Assembly (NCBI GenBank): GCA_036377075.1
Contig: DASUZB010000008.1
Location: forward strand, 1 to 23,883
Length of the DNA: 23,883 bases
Direction of reading: 5' to 3'
DNA from: DASUZB01 sp036377075
GTDB lineage: Bacteria > Actinomycetota > CALGFH01
Positions within the stretch are counted from its first letter, which is position 1; every line of letters starts with the position of its first letter. The notes beneath the pieces were generated by a model that saw only the letters and a list, made by a program, of their open reading frames with translations, ran no database searches and was not told the origin of the DNA. The translations under genes were made by a program, and so were the position numbers. Below, one piece after another: positions 6,917 through 14,401 of the stretch.

Positions 6917-8977
6917 ATGAGCTACCCGTGGCCGCGTGGCCGCCGCCGGCCCGCGCCTCCCCTCCCCGTCCTCGCCGTCCTGGCCTTGGCGACGCTGGCC
7001 CTGGTCGCCGGCCCCACGCCGGCCGTGGCCTCCCCGCCGGCGCGCGCGGCCGTTTCCGGACGGTCGGCGGTGGCGCTGCGGCCGCCGGAAGCGGTCGTGC
7101 TGGTGGGGCGGGTCACCTGGGACCAGGCGGCGGTGGTGGCGCGGCGGCACGGCGGGCCGCTGACCGCGGGGTTGCTCGCCACCCTGCCGGGGGAGGCGCC
7201 GCTGCGTGACCGGGTGCTCACCATGGCCGCGGCGAAGCGGGTGCGGGGCGCGGACGCCGACCAGCTCGACCGCTTCCGGGCGGCGACGCCGGAAGGGTGC
7301 TACCGGCGCCTGCCGCCGGTCCAGGTGGTCGCGGCCGCCGGGATGGAGGACGCCGGGCTGCTGGCGGTGCGGGAGCGCGGGACGCCGCCGCCAGCCCAGG
7401 CGCTGCCCCCGTCGGGGCCGCTCACGCCCACCGCCGGACGGCTGCTGGTGGTGGCGGTGCCGGACAGCAGGGCGCTGGAGGACGCCCTCGGGCGCCTTCC
7501 GCCTGGCGCCCAGGTCCTGGTCGCCGGGCTGCAGCCGGCGCCGGGGCGGGCACGCACCACGCCGCTGCTCGACCTCGGCGGGCCGCGGGGAGTGGCCACC
7601 TCGGTCTCGACCAGGCGTGACGGCCTGGTCGCGCTCGTCGACCTGTGCCCGACGCTGGTGGGCGCGGCCGAGCTGGGCGACGGCACCGCCATCCGCGCCG
7701 TGGCGGCCGCCGACCCCGTTGCGGTGGTGACCCGCCTCGACGGCCGCGTGGCCGCGCTGGTGGTCGCGCGCACCTGGGCGATCCCCCTGCTGGTGCTCGC
7801 GGCCGTGATCGCCGCGGCCGCCGTGGGCCGCGCCTGGCGTTTCGGTCCCGGAGACCGGGCGGCGCCCGCGGCCCGCGCCCTGCGGGGCGCGCTGCTGCTG
7901 ACCCTCGCGCTGCCCTCCGGCTACCTGGTCGCCAGCCGGGTCGCGCCCAGCTCGGCGGTGGCCTGGCTGGCCCTCGGCGTCGCCGCCGGCGCCCTGCTCG
8001 CCGCCGGCGCCGCCGCCGTCGGCCCGCCGGCCGCCGCCGAGCCCGGCCCGGTGGCCACAGGGTCCGGAGCGGGGGAGCGCCCGTGGTGGCGGTCGGGCCC
8101 GGTCGTGCTCGGGGTAGTACTGCTGGCGCTGGTGGTGGCCGACCTGGCCAGCGGGGGGCACGGGCTGGAGCGGCCGCTGCTCGGCGGCAGCGCCTACGAC
8201 GGCGAGCGCTTCTACGGGCTCGGCAACGGCTACTTCGCCATGGCGCTGGCCGCGATCATGCTGGTCGCGGCGTTCACCGGCCTGCCGGCGGTGGGCGTCG
8301 CCGCGATGCTCGGCGGCCTCGCCCTGGTCGACGGGCTGCCGATGCTCGGCGCCGACGTCGGCGGCGCGCTCACCGCCAGCCTCACCGCCGGCCTCGCCCT
8401 GCTGCTGCTCGGCCGCCGCCGCAGCCTCGCCGCCACGCTGCTGCTGCTCGGGCTGGCCGCCGCCGGCGGGCTGGTCCTGGTGAGCGTGGCCGCCATGATC
8501 GCCGACCCCTCGACCCACGGGAGCCGCTTCCTCACCACCCTGCTCGACGAGGGGCCGGCCGCCGCCGGGCGGATCGTGACCCACCAGCTCGGCCGCAACT
8601 TCGCCCTGCTGCGGGGCAGCCCGGTCGCCTGGGTCGGCCCCCTCGAGGTGCTCGCCGCGGCCCTGCTGGCGTGGCGCCCGCCGGCCTTCCTCGACGCCCT
8701 GGCCGGCCCGCTGGGCCGGCCCGCTTCCGCCAGCCAGCCCCTGTCCGGCGCCGCCCGCACCCGCCGGGTCGTCCTGCTGGGCGCGCTCGGCTCGACCCTG
8801 CTGGTGCTGCTCAACGACACCGGCGTGACCGCGATCGCGTCCAGCGGCCTGTTCCTGCTGGCGATCCTGGCCTGGAGCGCGTTCGCCCAGCAGCCGGCCA
8901 GCGGCCCGCCACCGCAGCGGGACGCGGCCGGTGGCGCCGAGGTCGGCGGCCGCCCCGCGCGCACGGGCGACCGGTAG
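6917..8977 (+). CDS. Multi-pass membrane protein with a large extracytoplasmic N-terminal region
   Basis: A 686-aa protein. An N-terminal signal peptide or signal anchor (about 17-38) precedes an outside domain of about 240 residues, then about nine membrane helices (from about 285 to 655). The outside domain ends in TSVSTRRDGLVALVDLCPTL (229-247), which resembles the C-terminal part of alkaline-phosphatase-superfamily domains, but I see no full metal-binding set. The membrane part has RFYGLGNGYFAM (431-442), LGADVGGALT (477-486) and LLNDTGVTAIASSG (631-644), which recall motifs of an uncharacterised actinobacterial/Firmicute membrane family. Function is unknown. A small hairpin and the EACC1 gene follow on the same strand after about 130 bp. 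Confidence 0.8.
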   Translation: MSYPWPRGRRRPAPPLPVLAVLALATLALVAGPTPAVASPPARAAVSGRSAVALRPPEAVVLVGRVTWDQAAVVARRHGGPLTAGLLATLPGEAPLRDRVLTMAAAKRVRGADADQLDRFRAATPEGCYRRLPPVQVVAAAGMEDAGLLAVRERGTPPPAQALPPSGPLTPTAGRLLVVAVPDSRALEDALGRLPPGAQVLVAGLQPAPGRARTTPLLDLGGPRGVATSVSTRRDGLVALVDLCPTLVGAAELGDGTAIRAVAAADPVAVVTRLDGRVAALVVARTWAIPLLVLAAVIAAAAVGRAWRFGPGDRAAPAARALRGALLLTLALPSGYLVASRVAPSSAVAWLALGVAAGALLAAGAAAVGPPAAAEPGPVATGSGAGERPWWRSGPVVLGVVLLALVVADLASGGHGLERPLLGGSAYDGERFYGLGNGYFAMALAAIMLVAAFTGLPAVGVAAMLGGLALVDGLPMLGADVGGALTASLTAGLALLLLGRRRSLAATLLLLGLAAAGGLVLVSVAAMIADPSTHGSRFLTTLLDEGPAAAGRIVTHQLGRNFALLRGSPVAWVGPLEVLAAALLAWRPPAFLDALAGPLGRPASASQPLSGAARTRRVVLLGALGSTLLVLLNDTGVTAIASSGLFLLAILAWSAFAQQPASGPPPQRDAAGGAEVGGRPARTGDR

Positions 8978-9002
8978 CCCGGCGGCCGCTTCGCCTGGTT
9001 TC

Positions 9003-9018
9003 CTCCGCGCGGGCGGAG
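9003..9018 (+). terminator. Small GC hairpin after the membrane-protein gene
   Basis: CTCCGC (9003-9008) and GCGGAG (9013-9018) form a 6-bp stem with a 4-nt loop, 25 nt after the stop at 8977. There is no T-run, so this is a weak terminator candidate. Confidence 0.3.
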
Positions 9019-9056
9019 CGAGGGGCAGGTCGCTTCCTCCCGCCTTGTCGCCGATC

Positions 9057-9062
9057 TATGAT
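9057..9062 (+). promoter_or_regulatory. Predicted -10 box of the EACC1-caspase operon
   Basis: TATGAT is a 5 of 6 match to the -10 consensus, 47 nt before the chosen ATG at 9110. No good -35 box is visible. It suggests that the two-gene module has its own promoter rather than being read through from the membrane-protein gene. Confidence 0.4.
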
Positions 9063-9109
9063 CCGGGGGGACGGGGGCTCGGATCGTGGCCGCCAAGCCG
9101 GGGGGCGAC

Positions 9110-9493
9110 ATGGAACAGCGGTCGGCGAAGCTGGGCATCCAGGTCGACGCAGGGCCCGATGCCGACGCCGAGGAGGTGGCGGCGTCCACCGAGCAGTTGC
9201 GCCGTGAGCTGCTGGACCTGGACGTCGAGGCCGTCGAGCAGCCGGCGGCGGGGCCGCCGCCGCCGGGCGCCAAGGGGGTCGAGCTGGCGGCCCTCGGCAC
9301 GCTGGTGGTCACGCTGGCCAAGTCGCACCTGTTGGGCGCGGTCGTGGTCGCGGCGCGGTCCTGGCTGGCCGGGCAGCAGCAGCGCAGCATCAAGCTCGAG
9401 CTCGACGGCGACGTCCTGGAGCTCGGCGGGCTGTCGTCCATGGAGCAACGGCGGCTGACCGACGAGTGGCTGAGCCGCCACACGGGCCGGTGA
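9110..9493 (+). CDS. EACC1-like (effector-associated constant component 1) protein
   Basis: A 127-aa protein with the layout of the EACC1 family: a short N-terminal strand (AKLGIQVDA, 6-14), an amphipathic helix (EEVAASTEQLRRELLDL, 21-37), a Pro/Gly-rich linker, a Gly/Ala-rich helical segment KGVELAALGTLVVTLAK...WLAG (55-88), then SIKLELDGDVLEL (93-105) and a C-terminal helix. EACC1 proteins are small conserved components found beside caspase- or trypsin-like effectors in actinobacterial conflict systems and are thought to connect sensor and effector. I chose ATG 9110, behind GGGGGG at 9100-9105; GTG 9086 is an in-frame alternative. The caspase gene starts 7 nt after the stop, and this pairing supports the call. 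The assignment rests on pattern and context. Confidence 0.72.
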   Translation: MEQRSAKLGIQVDAGPDADAEEVAASTEQLRRELLDLDVEAVEQPAAGPPPPGAKGVELAALGTLVVTLAKSHLLGAVVVAARSWLAGQQQRSIKLELDGDVLELGGLSSMEQRRLTDEWLSRHTGR

Positions 9494-9500
9494 GGCCGCC

Positions 9501-11453
9501 GTGGACGGCTCGCGCATTGCCCTGATCGTCGCCAGCGACAGCTACGCCGACCCAGGGCTGGGGCGGCTGCGCGCCCCCGCCAGCGACGCCGAGGCGCTCG
9601 CCGCGGTGCTGCGGGACCCACAGATCGGCGGGTTCGAGGTGCGCACGCTGCTGAACGCGCCCGCGCACGAGGTCAACCTGGCGGTGGAGGAGTTCTTCGA
9701 CGACCGCCGGCCCGACGACCTGTTGCTGCTGCACGTCTCTGGCCACGGGGTCAAGGACGAGGGCGGTGAGCTGTACTTCGCCGCCGCCAACACCCAGTTG
9801 CGCCGGCTGGGCGCGACCGCGGTGGCGGCGGAGTTCGTCAACCGGCGCATGGGCCGCAGCCGCTCCCGGCGGGTGGTGCTGCTGCTGGACTGCTGCTACG
9901 CGGGCGCGTTCGAGCGCGGCATGACCGCGCGGGCCGGGTCGGGCATGGACATCGAGGAGCACTTCGGTGGCCGCGGCCGGGCGGTGATCACCGCCTCGAG
10001 CGCGATGGAGTACGCCTTCGAGGGCGACGAGCTGACCGACAGCCAGGTGCTGGCGCCGTCGGTGTTCACCAGCGCGCTGGTGGAGGGCCTGCGGACCGGT
10101 GAGGCCGACCGGGACCAGGACGGGTTCGTCGCGCTGGACGAGCTGTACGACTACGTCTACGACAAGGTCAGGGAAGCGACCCCCAACCAGACGCCGGGCA
10201 AGTGGACCTTTGGCGTGCAGGGCGAGCTGGTGATCGCCCGCCGTGGCCGCCCCGTCACCACCCCGTCGCCCCTGCCGGCCGAGGTGCAGCAGGCCGCCGA
10301 GCACCCCCTCGCCTCGGTCCGCGCCGCCGCCGTCCAGGAGCTTGCACCCATGCTGCACGGCCAGCACGCCGGCCTGGCGTTGGCCGCCAAGCTGGCCCTC
10401 GAACGGCTCACGGGCGACGACAGCCGCCGGGTCGCCGCCGCCGCCACCGAGGCGCTCGGCGCCGAGGCGGCACGCCCCGCCCCTGAGGCGCCGCCGGTCG
10501 TCGCCGAGCCCGCGCCCGCACCAGCGTCAGTGGTCCAGGGCGGCCCGTCCGCGACGGCCGTGGCCGAGGCGGCGCCCGAGCGCCCGGTCCGGACGAAGGC
10601 GCCGGTAGCGGAAGCGGCCGCTGACGCCGCCCCGGCGGTGACCCGGCCGCGGGTGGGCGTTGGCGAGGTGACGGGCCTGATGGCGGTCGTGGCCGCGGCG
10701 CTGATGGTCTCCGGCCTGTTCGGGAACTACCAGAACGGGAGCCCGCTGAGCGTGGTCAGCCCCGCGGTCGCCACGCCCACGCTCGTCCTCGCGGCGCTCG
10801 CGGCGACCGCCGGTGCCTGCGTGCTGGTCCCGCCCACGAGGCGGCTCGTCGGCACGGGACTCCTGCTCGGCGCGGCGCCCGTCTCGATCTCCGGGCTGAT
10901 CGGCGAGATCGGCGTCTCGGCCTCCGAGGGCGGGGCCGGAGGGGCCTTCATCCGGATCTTCCTCGGAGACCTGGCCGTCGTGCTCGCCGCCTGCCTCGCC
11001 GGATTCGCGCTGGCAAGGAGCGCCGGTGCGCGCCTCGCGCGCGGGCGCGCCTCGGACCGCCGCCCCCGGTTCCTGACCCTGATCGGCCTCGGCGTCGCCG
11101 GCGCGGTGCCGGTGGCGATGTTCGGCCTTCGGGTGCTGGAGCTCACCACGGCCTGGGAAGCGGCGCCGGTCCTCTGGATGGCCGTCATGGCGCTCGCCGT
11201 CCCGGCGCTCGTGGCGGTGGCGGTCCCGCGCCAGTTCGCCGCCGCCCTGCTCGCCGGCTGGACCGCCGGCGCCGGCGCGGCGGCCGTCTACTGGTTCACC
11301 GCGGCAACCATGGAGCTGAACAAGAACGGCTACGACGCCGGCCGCATCCCGATCGCGGTCTTCGGCGCCACGCTGCTCGCGCTGGTGGTCGTAGCGGTCC
11401 AGCTCGGCCGCGCCGCCCCGGCGTCGGCGGACGGCCGCGACGCCGCGGCCTGA
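9501..11453 (+). CDS. Caspase-like (peptidase C14) protein with EF-hand loop and eight-helix membrane domain
   Basis: A 650-aa cysteine peptidase of the metacaspase/C14 group. Residues 1-250 are the caspase domain: catalytic His in HVSGHG (H82) and Cys in LLLDCCYAG (C132, after D130). A canonical 12-residue EF-hand loop, DRDQDGFVALDE (203-214), lies in the small-subunit region, followed by TPNQTPGKWTFGVQG (227-241). Residues about 262-322 look like one or two HEAT-type helical repeats, then an Ala/Pro-rich linker (323-385) and about eight membrane helices (about 390-636). The GTG start is 7 nt after the EACC1 gene, with TGAGG upstream. It is likely a membrane-anchored suicide or conflict effector that cleaves proteins after Arg/Lys or Asp; the specificity is not visible. 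It is convergent with the lipoprotein gene 11 nt away. Confidence 0.88.
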   Translation: MDGSRIALIVASDSYADPGLGRLRAPASDAEALAAVLRDPQIGGFEVRTLLNAPAHEVNLAVEEFFDDRRPDDLLLLHVSGHGVKDEGGELYFAAANTQLRRLGATAVAAEFVNRRMGRSRSRRVVLLLDCCYAGAFERGMTARAGSGMDIEEHFGGRGRAVITASSAMEYAFEGDELTDSQVLAPSVFTSALVEGLRTGEADRDQDGFVALDELYDYVYDKVREATPNQTPGKWTFGVQGELVIARRGRPVTTPSPLPAEVQQAAEHPLASVRAAAVQELAPMLHGQHAGLALAAKLALERLTGDDSRRVAAAATEALGAEAARPAPEAPPVVAEPAPAPASVVQGGPSATAVAEAAPERPVRTKAPVAEAAADAAPAVTRPRVGVGEVTGLMAVVAAALMVSGLFGNYQNGSPLSVVSPAVATPTLVLAALAATAGACVLVPPTRRLVGTGLLLGAAPVSISGLIGEIGVSASEGGAGGAFIRIFLGDLAVVLAACLAGFALARSAGARLARGRASDRRPRFLTLIGLGVAGAVPVAMFGLRVLELTTAWEAAPVLWMAVMALAVPALVAVAVPRQFAAALLAGWTAGAGAAAVYWFTAATMELNKNGYDAGRIPIAVFGATLLALVVVAVQLGRAAPASADGRDAAA

Positions 11454-11464
11454 CCGGCGGCCGG

Positions 11465-12046
11465 CTACGGCCCCTGGCCGGGCGGTGGAGGTCCTCCCCA
11501 GCCGGGCGCGCTCGAGGCCGGCCGCGACCGGCCGCGCCGCACCAGGAGGACGATCACCAGCACCACCAGGCCGACCACCAGCAGGACGACCAGGGCGAAC
11601 ACGGCGAAGCCGAGGAGCAGGGAGCGGCCGACGTCGTGGTCCTTCCCCGCCGGCCGGGGACCGAACTGCCCCCGCAGCTCGGCGCGGGTCAGGCGCACGG
11701 TGGCCGGCTCGACGCCGCTGACGCCTGGCGCGTCGGCGCGCAGGTCGAGCACGTCGAAGCGGACCGGGAGCTGCTTCCAGACGACCTCCTCGACCTTGCG
11801 GACCTCGTCACGGTAGGCGCCCGCGTCCTGCTGCTCGGAGCGGTAGTGGAGCTCGACCGTGGTGCGCCCGTTGGTCGACTGGACGTTCAGGCTCGTCTGC
11901 TTGATCCCCATGTCGTTGAGCGTCTTGACGGTCCTGGCCGTCCCCACCACCTGGCCGCAGCCGGCCAGGAGCACCGCGGCCGCCACCAGCACGAGCGCGG
12001 TGGCCAGCCGGGCCCTTGGCCCCGAAGGGGAGCGTTGAGCGAGCAC
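11465..12046 (-). CDS. Lipoprotein with C-terminal membrane helix, unknown function
   Basis: A 193-aa protein with a signal peptide ending in the lipobox LLAGC (lipidated Cys at 30). An alpha/beta domain follows (about 35-135; VQSTNGRTTVELHYRS, KVEEVVWKQLPVRFDVLDL), then one long membrane helix (142-169) and a basic, Pro/Gly-rich tail. A lipid anchor at one end and a membrane helix at the other would fix the domain on the outer face of the membrane. The start is GTG at 12044-12046, with AGGAT upstream. It lies 12 nt after the 81-aa gene on the same strand and is probably co-transcribed. No function can be named. Confidence 0.75.
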   Translation of the reverse strand: MLAQRSPSGPRARLATALVLVAAAVLLAGCGQVVGTARTVKTLNDMGIKQTSLNVQSTNGRTTVELHYRSEQQDAGAYRDEVRKVEEVVWKQLPVRFDVLDLRADAPGVSGVEPATVRLTRAELRGQFGPRPAGKDHDVGRSLLLGFAVFALVVLLVVGLVVLVIVLLVRRGRSRPASSAPGWGGPPPPGQGP

Positions 12047-12058
12047 CTTGGGATCCTT

Positions 12059-12304
12059 TCAGTGGGCCGGACCCGACTGCCAGTGCCGGCCGAACCGGTC
12101 GGGCGCTTCGGCCATGACCGCGGCCGCGAGCGCCTCCGGGTCGCCGTCGCCGAGCCGCTCGAGCACCACCCGCACGGCGTCGTCGACCAGCGCGCCGGGC
12201 GGCACCACCGCGGCCGACCAGCGGGCCAGTACCCGCACCGTGCGCGTGCTCGCCCGCAGCCGCACGGACAGCTCCCGCGCGATCGCGTCCTCGAAGCGGT
12301 TCAT
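12059..12304 (-). CDS. Small protein of unknown function (81 aa)
   Basis: The translation starts MNRFEDAIARELSVRLRAST and is mostly helical and Ala/Val/Arg-rich, with no signal peptide, membrane helix or recognised motif. The ATG at 12304 is preceded by TAGGCT 8 nt upstream and no Shine-Dalgarno sequence. It comes just before the lipoprotein gene (12-nt gap), which supports it as a real gene with a shared role. A longer version reaching to 12388 would overlap the divergent amidohydrolase start and is less likely. Confidence 0.55.
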   Translation of the reverse strand: MNRFEDAIARELSVRLRASTRTVRVLARWSAAVVPPGALVDDAVRVVLERLGDGDPEALAAAVMAEAPDRFGRHWQSGPAH

Positions 12305-12312
12305 GGCTCGTA

Positions 12313-12318
12313 AGCCTA
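12313..12318 (-). promoter_or_regulatory. Leaderless-type -10 box of the 81-aa gene
   Basis: TAGGCT on the minus strand ends 8 nt before the ATG at 12304. Confidence 0.35.
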
Positions 12319-12365
12319 CGGCTCGGCTGGACGGTGCGTCCTCGGTGGTGGCGATGCACGCCCGG

Positions 12366-12371
12366 TACACT
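12366..12371 (+). promoter_or_regulatory. Leaderless-type -10 box of the amidohydrolase gene
   Basis: TACACT ends 6 nt before the GTG at 12378; no Shine-Dalgarno sequence lies between them. Confidence 0.45.
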
Positions 12372-12377
12372 CGCGCC

Positions 12378-13223
12378 GTGCGCGCCATCGACCTACACGT
12401 CCACCTGCCGCTGAGCGAGTGGGTGGACGGCAGCCTTGGACCTTACCGCGAGCCGGCCGAGCGGTACTTTCACGGCGAGCTGACCCTGCAGACGGCGGAG
12501 GAGCTGGCCGCCGCCTACGAGGCGATCGACTGCGTCGGCGTGCTGCTGGCCTGGGACGCCGAGACCGCGACGCGGCGGCCACGGCTCTCCAACGACCTGG
12601 TGGCCGAGATCGTGCGCCGCTTCCCCGACCGCTTCGTCGGCTTCGCCAGCGTCGACCCCTGGAAGGGCACCAGCGCGCTGCGCGAGATGCGCCGTGCCCG
12701 CGAGGAGCTGGGCCTGTCCGGCTACAAGTTCCACCCGTCGATGCAGGCCTTCCGGCCCGACGACGGGCGCTGGTCCGACCTGCTCGAACGGGCCGCCGGC
12801 TACCGCGTGCCCTGCCTGTTCCACACCGGCACCAGCGGCCTGGGTGCCGGCACGCCGGGCGGGCAGGGGATCGAGCTGGCCTACGCGCGCCCCATCCACC
12901 TCGACGCGGTGGCGGCGCGCTACCCGGAGCTGCCGGTGATCATGGCCCACTTCGGCTGGCCGTGGCACCTCGAGGCGCTCGCCATCGCGCTGCACAAGAC
13001 CAACGTCTACCTCGAGCTGTCCGGCTGGCGGCCGCGCTACGTCCCCGACGAGGTGGTGCGGGAGGCGGAGGGCCGCCTCGCCGACCGGGTGCTGTTCGGC
13101 TCCGACTCGCCGTTCTTCGCGCCCGAGAAGGTGCTCAAGGAGTGGGAGCAGCGCCTCTCGCCCGAGGCGTTCCGCCGCGTGGCGCGGGACAACGCCGCCC
13201 GGCTGCTGGGCCTGGAGGGCTGA
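12378..13223 (+). CDS. Amidohydrolase-family (Amidohydro_2) metal-dependent hydrolase
   Basis: A 281-aa TIM-barrel metalloenzyme. Metal-site motifs are in the expected order: DLHVH at the N-terminus (H7, H9), GYKFHP (K117, H119), CLFHTG (H139), AHFGWPWH (H191) and FGSDSPF (D243). This is the pattern of the Amidohydro_2 group, which includes ACMSD-like decarboxylases and lactone or amide hydrolases acting on small aromatic or carboxylic substrates. The exact substrate cannot be read from the sequence. The GTG start directly precedes the DLHVH strand, as in the family. The zinc-ribbon gene begins 2 nt after its stop, so the pair is probably co-transcribed. Confidence 0.88.
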   Translation: MRAIDLHVHLPLSEWVDGSLGPYREPAERYFHGELTLQTAEELAAAYEAIDCVGVLLAWDAETATRRPRLSNDLVAEIVRRFPDRFVGFASVDPWKGTSALREMRRAREELGLSGYKFHPSMQAFRPDDGRWSDLLERAAGYRVPCLFHTGTSGLGAGTPGGQGIELAYARPIHLDAVAARYPELPVIMAHFGWPWHLEALAIALHKTNVYLELSGWRPRYVPDEVVREAEGRLADRVLFGSDSPFFAPEKVLKEWEQRLSPEAFRRVARDNAARLLGLEG

Positions 13224-13225
13224 GC

Positions 13226-13498
13226 GTGCCCTTCGGCGAGGAGGGCTCACCCTGGCGGTTCCGGGGCTCGCCGCTCGCCCTCGAATGGGTGGCCGGCGGC
13301 TGGCACCTCCGCGTGGTGCAGCCGTACCGGGCCACCAAGCTGTACCGCTGCCCAGGCTGCGAGCAGGAGATCTTTCCCCGCACCCTGCACGTGGTGGTGT
13401 GGCCGGAGGGCAGCCCCGAGCAGCGCCGCCACTGGCACCGCTCCTGCTGGGAACGCCGCTTCGCCGAGCTCGAACGCGGTGGCCGCCTCACTCCTTGA
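13226..13498 (+). CDS. Small zinc-ribbon-like protein (90 aa)
   Basis: The protein has CPGC (C42, C45) followed by HVVVWP (H55) and HWHRSCW (H69, H71, C74), so a C-x2-C ... H-x4-C type zinc site is likely. Short proteins of this pattern are common in actinobacteria and are often labelled 'ATP/GTP-binding' without support; I see no P-loop. The GTG start lies 2 nt after the amidohydrolase stop. Its last 11 nt overlap the 3' end of the opposite VOC gene. Confidence 0.7.
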   Translation: MPFGEEGSPWRFRGSPLALEWVAGGWHLRVVQPYRATKLYRCPGCEQEIFPRTLHVVVWPEGSPEQRRHWHRSCWERRFAELERGGRLTP

Positions 13499-13868
13499 CT
13501 TGGAGGAGGCCCAGCGCGTTCTTGCCTGGGTCGGTGATCCACGCCGCCCAGGCGAACCCGATGTCGGCGATGCCGTCCTGGGTCTTCAACCCCGGCAGGT
13601 CGTAGTCCTCGACCTCGACGCCGCGTGCCCGCAGCTCGGCAACCTCGCCGCGCAGGTCGGTGACCAGCCAGGATGCCTGCGTCTGGGTGTCGGCGGTTCC
13701 GGTGGTGCTCTTGGTCACGGCCAGCTGGGTCCCGCCGCCACAGCGGAACACGATGGCGGCCTCGCTCTCGTTGAGGATCTCGAGGCCAAGCTGGGCGTGG
13801 TAGAAGGCCCTGGCGGCGGCAAGATCGGTCGCCAGCAGCACCGGATGGATGGGATGCGCTCCAAGCAT
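13488..13868 (-). CDS. VOC-superfamily (glyoxalase-like) protein
   Basis: A 126-aa protein with the paired beta-alpha-beta-beta-beta layout of the vicinal oxygen chelate fold: PVLLATDLAAARAFYHAQLGLEI (9-31), then ASWLVTDLRGEVAELRARGVEV, and a last strand AAWITDPGKNALGLLQ (about 107-122). Family members include glyoxalases, dioxygenases and antibiotic-resistance binders. The metal ligands expected of true glyoxalase I are not all evident, so a specific reaction is not assigned. The ATG at 13868 follows AAGGGGAAGGA. It lies 47 nt behind the SnoaL-like gene on the same strand. Confidence 0.82.
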   Translation of the reverse strand: MLGAHPIHPVLLATDLAAARAFYHAQLGLEILNESEAAIVFRCGGGTQLAVTKSTTGTADTQTQASWLVTDLRGEVAELRARGVEVEDYDLPGLKTQDGIADIGFAWAAWITDPGKNALGLLQVKE

Positions 13869-13915
13869 GGGTGTCCTTCCCCTTTGACTCTGCGCTGCAA
13901 GCAGCCGGACGCCGC

Positions 13916-14308
13916 TCACCTCGCGGCGCTTGCTGCTGGCTCGACCCACCTGGCCCGCCAGGCCGGCGCCTGGAACGGGGCCGCGTAGTAGGAGGTCTCG
14001 CGCACCACCAGCCCGTCGCGCCACTGGTGGATGACGACGACGTGGAACCGGTCGCCATCGTAGTCGAAGACCATCTCCACGGCCCACAGGTCCCCCGAGC
14101 CGACGATGCGGCGCAGGGTGGCCGTTGGCGGGGTCGGGTAGGCCAGGCGGAGCTCCCGGATGTTGTGCTTGCCGCGGATCACCTCGCCCGACTGGGGCCA
14201 TTCGACGACCACGTCGTCGTGGTAGATGGCGTCGAACGGCTCCATGTCGCGGGCGTTGATCGCCTCCACGAACTGCCGGATCCTGGCCCGCCGTGCCTGG
14301 TCGTCCAT
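13916..14308 (-). CDS. SnoaL-like / NTF2-fold protein
   Basis: A 130-aa cone-shaped NTF2-fold protein: an N-terminal helix with IRQFVEAINARDMEPFDAIYHDDVVVEWP (10-38), then VIRGKHNIREL, a central strand DLWAVEMVFDYDGDRFHVVVIHQWRDG, and a tail. This is the usual layout of SnoaL-like ketosteroid-isomerase-type domains; many act on polyketides or small ring compounds, others only bind ligands. The ATG at 14308 has a clear GGGAGGAACGAG site upstream. It probably forms an operon with the VOC gene. The substrate is unknown. Confidence 0.8.
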   Translation of the reverse strand: MDDQARRARIRQFVEAINARDMEPFDAIYHDDVVVEWPQSGEVIRGKHNIRELRLAYPTPPTATLRRIVGSGDLWAVEMVFDYDGDRFHVVVIHQWRDGLVVRETSYYAAPFQAPAWRARWVEPAASAAR

Positions 14309-14401
14309 TCTCGTTCCTCCCTTTGGTGGGTGTGCCACGCCAAGGGGAGCGTGCGACGAGCTGGACTCCCGCCACATCGGGGTGACTACTCAGGCAGGTA
14401 C

